This document shows positions 8,401 through 11,211 of a DNA stretch of 11,211 bases, piece by piece (the stretch's first letter is position 1; each line of letters starts with the position of its first letter). The translations under genes and the position numbers were made by a program. This DNA is from Podochytrium sp. JEL0797 (taxonomy: Eukaryota; Chytridiomycota; Chytridiomycetes; Chytridiales; Chytriomycetaceae). The stretch is from positions 1 through 11,211 of the forward strand of contig JADGJG010000895.1 in the NCBI GenBank assembly GCA_027596195.1, given 5' to 3'. The notes beneath the pieces were generated by a model that worked only from the letters and a program-made list of their open reading frames with translations, ran no database searches and was not told where the DNA came from.

Positions 8401-11017
8401 GTCAAGGAACTTCTGAGTCTCTCCATCAAACAAGGAGACAAGGAACGCACGCGGGCCAAAACCATGTTCGACCCCGAATCCGGCATCCTCGGCGATTTTG
8501 ATTCCAAAGTTACCGAAGACCTCCTCGACCAACTCCTCAACGACATGGACAACCCTGCCGTGAACCACGAAGGCGACGACGACCGCACCGCCAAACACGC
8601 CACGAACCCGGAATCGAGCACGGCCCTCGCAGACCTCGTGAGCTACACTTCCTCCACGGACCCCGACTCCCCGGATTACGTTGCGTCCAACATGTGTGTC
8701 AACTCGAGCTACATTGTGCAATGCATCAACCCGCAAGTGAATTTCGAGTCGTCGCAGAAAAAGAACCCCGCGTCGCACCATTCTGTGGTGGTGGTGGCGG
8801 AAACGATGCAGTTCCGGTCGATTCACATTCTTGAATCCGCCATCAACAACTCTATCGTGAACATTGACGAGGAGCAGCGACAGAACGAGGATCTCGTTAA
8901 GGACCGTACGATCCTCAACATTCAAAACGCGCAGTTTTTCACGTGCACGTTTGAAGCGGTGCAAAAGGATCAATCGACGAAACCGTTCATGTATGCGCCG
9001 TCGGCGTCGGCGGCAGCTGCGATTTTTCATCGCGATAGTGTGATTGATGAGAAGGTGGCTGGGTTGCATGTTGCAGCGATGCCCACGTTTTGGCCCATTT
9101 GGGTGCCGATTGAGAATGTTACGTGGAATGATTTTGATGTGGATCATTGTTTGGAGCGGGTGGTTGGGAGGACGTCGGCGTCTGTGTATCGGGATAAGCC
9201 GAATCCTTTGTATGTGAGGAGGAATGGGTCAACGACCAAAGCGGACTTTACGGACTGTTATACAGTTGATTTCCCTGACTTTCGAACTGAGGTTTGTGTT
9301 TTTTTCTTTGTGGGTGGGTGGTGTGTGGTTTTGCTGATTTTTTGAAATGAAACTGGGAACACAGGTCAACTCAAAACAGTTCTTCTACGTCTTTGACATT
9401 GTCCAAAATCTCCTCATGTACCACGACCCAGCCAGCGGTGAACGCAGCAAACGCCTGCGCAAAATGATGCTGGCGCTCGAACAAATGACAGACCTCACAG
9501 TCGTTCTCGACAGCGTGCTCGTGCTGCAAGACAAGATTCGGCAAGGCAGCAAATTGCTCAAGTTTGGCGTCAAAATGCAAAACAACAGTCGTCTCCACCA
9601 ACAACACCGCCACTCAAACAATTCCGCCAATGCCACTCCAAACAACTCGCCGACCCTCACGCAGCAAGAAAGCGACGACGTGCGGAACCGACTCCTCCAA
9701 TTCCAAGAGGAAATGTACGTCATTATGGAATCTCTCAAAGCCCTCTCGATCCTTGAGCAAAAAAAGAATTCCCTCGAGGTGGCCCTTCAAGTCCAAATAC
9801 ACGCCAAAAACCTCGTATGGACCATGTCGCAGGAAACAGGGCAACCTCTCGCGCAGTGGTCTCTTGCGGATTCGCGGTTCATGTGGATCCAGAATGAAGA
9901 CCAGTCCTCGCTCAACACGCTCGAAATCAATCGACTGCATTTGGAGAATTTGATGATGGGGAATTCGGCGTCGTTTCGGAATATGATTTCGCCGTTTGGG
10001 GATACCAAGAATGTCAACTTTGCCCGAAACAAGATGGTGAGGGTGTATTGGAGGGAGATGGCGCCTGTTGCGGGGATTAAGGTGGTGGATCATTTTGAGG
10101 TAACGCGCGTGTTTGTGTATTATTTCGTTCGTTTTTGGATACTCACACATAAACACACACACACGCACACACACTAGATGAACATTTATCCTCTCCTCCT
10201 TCAAATCACGCGCGATACGGGGAAAGCGCTCGAAAAGTACTTTTTCCCCAAAGATCCTTCCACCACTGCCGCCGCCGGTACCGTCGCGTTGGACGACGAC
10301 GAAACGACCACTATCGCTACCGCCACCACCGCTACCGCCACCACAACAGCGGCGGACTCTCCCGAAAAGAAAACAGCCGCCGCGGCCGCGGTTGCTGCCG
10401 CAGCTGTGGTGAAACTCAAGCAGCGATCCAAAATGATGCAGCAACAGCAGCAGCAACCCATTGATGACTTTAAGGAGATGCAGGTGCGGGCTGCTGAGAA
10501 TCGCAGTTTTGTGTACATCAAGGTACCGACTTTGCAGCTGTGTTTGAGTTACAAGGTAAAAATGGACAAGTGTATTCTTGTTTTGTTAGTGTGGGTTTCC
10601 TGACCCCTCCCTTTTTTTGCTACACAGGGCCCCCGCGAGAAAAACATTGAAGACCTCAACATGTTCACGTTCTGGATGCCCACGATGGAATACCGCAACA
10701 AAACATGGGCCTGGCAAGACTTTTTCGATGCGCTCAAACGCGACGCCATCAAGGCTGTGATTCACAACTCGGGCGCGCTCGTGCGGGAAAAGCTGTTTCA
10801 GAAAACAAATACGAACAAAAATGTCGATAATGAGGTGGCTGGGGGCGCGGGCGGTGGTGGTGGTGGTCCTTCTACGGAAATGGCTCTCGTGGTTGGAGGT
10901 GGTGGGGGTGGAGTGGGGAGTGCGGGTGGAGGGGATGGACATGTGGATGATGCGACGAGGAAGAAGGGGTTGTTTCATTTGATGGGGAGTGCTTCAAACA
11001 CGAAGAAGAAAATATAA
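2482..11017 (+). CDS. FMP27: FMP27/Hobbit/BLTP2 bridge-like lipid transfer protein
   Basis: Exons join(2482..2907, 3023..5631, 5698..6299, 6369..6936, 7001..7610, 7684..7884, 7958..8051, 8118..8198, 8279..9291, 9365..10099, 10178..10555, 10628..11017), giving 2568 residues, a normal length for fungal FMP27. Seen: a hydrophobic anchor at about residues 4-32; GWWDK at 1214-1218 (family motif GFWDK); SFYRFLKLIPVYQSP and IPIRRGPLF from about 1407; a coiled coil at about 1611-1706; WPIW at 2002-2005 (family WPPW); a second helical region near 2180-2230; YWREMAPVAGIKVVDHFE from 2296; YKG then MPTMEYRNKTWAW near 2456-2468; and a Gly-rich, lysine-ending tail. Known for the family (yeast Fmp27/Hob1, fly Hobbit, human BLTP2/KIAA0100): a long beta-groove that carries phospholipid between the ER and the plasma membrane or other membranes at contact sites, anchored in the ER by its N-terminus. 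The same role here is inferred. Low-complexity Thr, Ala, Gln and Gly runs lie between conserved blocks. Exon 2 is unusually long at 2609 bases. Confidence 0.93.
2491..2577 (+). other. N-terminal membrane anchor of the BLTP2-like protein
   Basis: Residues about 4-32 are nearly all hydrophobic or aromatic (ILVWLLRWVVFLVIIYY and onward to LLAPVL). Family members have an ER-anchoring transmembrane segment at this point, so this supports 2482 as the true start. Confidence 0.8.
2908..3022 (+). other. Intron 1 of the FMP27-like gene, containing a tandem repeat
   Basis: 115 bases, phase 0, the longest intron in the window. Donor GTAATA, acceptor CTCCTAG, possible branch CTCAC at 3005-3009. It joins VGLLE to IDIVGLDLVIVDA. 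About 74 of its bases are a short tandem repeat, which accounts for its extra length over the other introns. Confidence 0.85.
2928..3001 (+). repeat. GCCTAGCA tandem repeat inside an intron
   Basis: Six exact copies of GCCTAGCA start at 2929, 2941, 2953, 2963, 2973 and 2982, and a changed copy (GCCTAGAA) starts at 2994. Spacings are 12, 12, 10, 10, 9 and 12 bases, because the filler between copies varies (CTTT, CT, AT, T, CTTCT). Every copy contains CTAG, a possible splice acceptor. Confidence 0.95.
5632..5697 (+). other. Intron 2 of the FMP27-like gene
   Basis: 66 bases, phase 2. Donor GTGAGT, acceptor TTCTTGTAG, possible branch TTGAC near 5669-5673. Without splicing the frame stops at TGA 5633-5635. 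Splicing continues into PIEDAYWSIQEFNSKSW. Confidence 0.9.
6300..6368 (+). other. Intron 3 of the FMP27-like gene, with perfect TACTAAC branch site
   Basis: 69 bases, phase 1. Donor GTAATT, acceptor CTTTTTAG, branch site TACTAAC at 6349-6355, 13 bases before the acceptor. Splicing creates the valine codon just before the GWWDK motif, so the diagnostic motif sits directly after the junction. Confidence 0.95.
6937..7000 (+). other. Intron 4 of the FMP27-like gene
   Basis: 64 bases, phase 2. Donor GTGGGG is weak, but the acceptor TTCACAG is good and a TTGAC branch candidate lies at 6981-6985. It joins SASNFL-S to FTNDSFYRFLKLIPVYQ. The acceptor is well supported; the donor a little less so. Confidence 0.8.
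7611..7683 (+). other. Intron 5 of the FMP27-like gene
   Basis: 73 bases, phase 0. Donor GTTTGT, acceptor AACAATAG, branch candidate TTGAC at 7659-7663. It joins VSFVWSPK to VKYFKRSED at the start of the coiled-coil exons. Confidence 0.88.
7885..7957 (+). other. Intron 6 of the FMP27-like gene
   Basis: 73 bases, phase 0. Donor GTGTGT, acceptor TGCACAG, branch candidate CTGAAC at 7933-7938. Its 5' half is almost all G and T and its 3' part is C-rich. It joins HDDTVGQ to DIERIKDKLE, keeping the coiled coil continuous. Confidence 0.88.
8052..8117 (+). other. Intron 7 of the FMP27-like gene
   Basis: 66 bases, phase 1. Donor GTCAGT, acceptor TCCCTAG, branch ACTGAC at 8088-8093. Without splicing a TGA follows within three codons. 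It joins SLKHVK to DYEFNKTE. Confidence 0.88.
8199..8278 (+). other. Intron 8 of the FMP27-like gene
   Basis: 80 bases, phase 1. Donor GTAAAA, acceptor TCATTCAG after a strong CT tract, branch GCTGAC at 8242-8247. It joins MFDHHY to VMHNIRFLWKRDVRNI. Confidence 0.88.
9292..9364 (+). other. Intron 9 of the FMP27-like gene
   Basis: 73 bases, phase 0. Donor GTTTGT, acceptor AACACAG, branch candidate CTGAT at 9334-9338. It joins FPDFRTE to VNSKQFFYVFDIVQNLLMY, a recognisable family segment. Confidence 0.9.
10100..10177 (+). other. Intron 10 of the FMP27-like gene, ending in a CA repeat
   Basis: 78 bases, phase 0. Donor GTAACG, acceptor CACTAG, branch candidate TACTCAC at 10140-10146. The 3' tract is a CA dinucleotide repeat rather than a pyrimidine tract. 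Read unspliced, the only in-frame stop is the TAG of the acceptor itself. It joins VVDHFE to MNIYPLLLQI within a conserved family block. Confidence 0.92.
10153..10175 (+). repeat. CA dinucleotide microsatellite in an intron acceptor tract
   Basis: A run of CA units broken by one CG, immediately before the acceptor of intron 10. Its length is likely to vary between strains. Confidence 0.9.
10262..10461 (+). repeat. Thr/Ala-rich and poly-Gln low-complexity coding insert
   Basis: Within the FMP27-like protein (about residues 2342-2408) the sequence becomes Thr/Ala repeats, then Ala/Val repeats, then QQQQQQ encoded by mixed CAG/CAA codons. It lies between conserved EKYFFP and the conserved MQVRAAENRSFVYIKVP, so it is probably a disordered loop of variable length. 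Confidence 0.85.
10556..10627 (+). other. Intron 11 of the FMP27-like gene
   Basis: 72 bases, phase 0. Donor GTAAAA, acceptor CTACACAG, branch CCTGAC at 10599-10604. An in-frame TGA lies inside. It joins LQLCLSYK to GPREKNIEDLNMF, matching the family's VSYKG segment. Confidence 0.92.
10834..10935 (+). repeat. Glycine-rich low-complexity coding repeat near the C-terminus
   Basis: Two runs of GGN codons encode glycine stretches between the last conserved block (ALVREKLFQK) and the basic end of the protein (KKGLFHLM, ending KKKI). They look like a flexible spacer before a basic tail. Family members also have basic C-termini thought to contact acidic lipid; that role is inferred here. Confidence 0.8.
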
Positions 11018-11059
11018 AAACTCGTCTTGGAGAAAAAAAATCAAAACTACAACAAAACT
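11018..11059. other. Downstream A-rich stretch after the FMP27-like gene
   Basis: Forty-two bases rich in A (including a run of eight at 11033-11040) follow the TAA stop at 11015-11017. An AATATAAA-like sequence overlaps the stop. This is the likely 3' untranslated and polyadenylation region, but no precise signal can be assigned. Confidence 0.4.
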
Positions 11060-11149
11060 TTATGTTTTGTTTGTAAACGAGCATTCTCCTGTGAGGTACC
11101 AAATTCTTGAGGCAATCCACACATTGCGTTCGTCGGTCTCATCAAGTTG
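11060..11149 (-). CDS. Possible 3' end of an unidentified convergent gene (partial)
   Basis: Read on the - strand, this gives 29 codons of ordinary composition, including ETDERNVWIASRIWYLTGE, ending at TAA (complement of 11060-11062). The 5' side runs into the poly-G tract, so nothing more can be read. I do not recognise the family. Support is weak: a 29-codon open frame can occur by chance. In favour are the sensible amino-acid mix with several aromatic residues, and the tight packing of genes elsewhere in the window. Confidence 0.3.
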   Translation of the reverse strand, partial: QLDETDERNVWIASRIWYLTGECSFTNKT

Positions 11150-11150
<1 letters not shown>

Positions 11151-11198
<48 letters not shown>

Positions 11199-11211
11199 CG
11201 GGGCGGGGGGG
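11151..11211. repeat. Poly-G run at the window end (probable artefact)
   Basis: Forty-eight consecutive G (11151-11198), then G runs broken by C at 11199 and 11204, up to the last base. A homopolymer like this at the end of a sequence is typical of no-signal base calls in two-colour sequencing carried into a contig end. Treat it as unreliable sequence. Confidence 0.8.

Noticed and set aside
8275..9147. 290-codon open frame on the - strand, full of Arg and Val
   Set aside because: Exact antisense of FMP27 exon 9, whose + strand translation matches the family through the WPIW motif.
9614..10456. 280-codon open frame on the - strand
   Set aside because: Opposite FMP27 exons 10 and 11 and the intron between them; composition is an antisense shadow.
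10522..10527. GTACCG as an alternative donor inside exon 11
   Set aside because: The exon continues with the conserved YIKVPTLQLCLSYK, and the GTAAAA donor at 10556 restores the family's YKG segment.
1..11211. tRNA or rRNA genes, transposons, or viral insertions
   Set aside because: No cloverleaf, rRNA-like block, terminal repeats, reverse transcriptase or transposase motif was seen; nearly all sequence is accounted for by the two genes.

Overview
The window is nuclear DNA from a eukaryote with small, frequent spliceosomal introns, most likely an early-diverging fungus of chytrid type. Sixteen GT-AG introns can be placed. Fifteen are 54 to 80 bases long and one is 115. Many have a CTRAY-like branch site, and one has a perfect TACTAAC. 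The lineage is an inference from compact genes, intron density and the two protein families; the sequence alone does not prove it.

Layout: two complete protein-coding genes lie head to tail on the + strand and fill almost everything. Gene 1 (46-2437, 6 exons, 688 residues as modelled) encodes a SPRY-LisH-CTLH-CRA protein, that is RanBPM/RANBP9, known in yeast as Gid1/Vid30, the scaffold subunit of the GID/CTLH ubiquitin ligase. Gene 2 starts only 44 bases after the stop of gene 1. It runs over 2482-11017 (12 exons, 2568 residues as modelled) and encodes a complete FMP27/Hobbit/BLTP2 bridge-like lipid-transfer protein. It has an N-terminal membrane anchor, a GWWDK motif, two coiled coils, a WPIW motif, the conserved C-terminal module and a basic tail. 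The gene models were built by joining reading frames at splice sites so that the family motifs run through each junction. The two proteins have no known functional link; they appear to be neighbours only because the genome is compact.

After gene 2 about 130 bases of ordinary sequence remain. They may hold the 3' end of an unidentified convergent gene on the - strand. The window then ends in an almost pure poly-G run (11151-11211), which looks like a sequencing or contig-end artefact.

The most unusual signal is a sawtooth in sense-strand composition. After a splice acceptor the exon is C-rich, then it becomes G/T-rich, and it stays so into the first part of the next intron, where it resets near the branch site. 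Synonymous codon choice follows the pattern: leucine is CTC early in an exon and TTG late. The largest exon shows an extra reset near 4130-4240 where no intron is present. The skew also explains the very long antisense reading frames, which are not genes.
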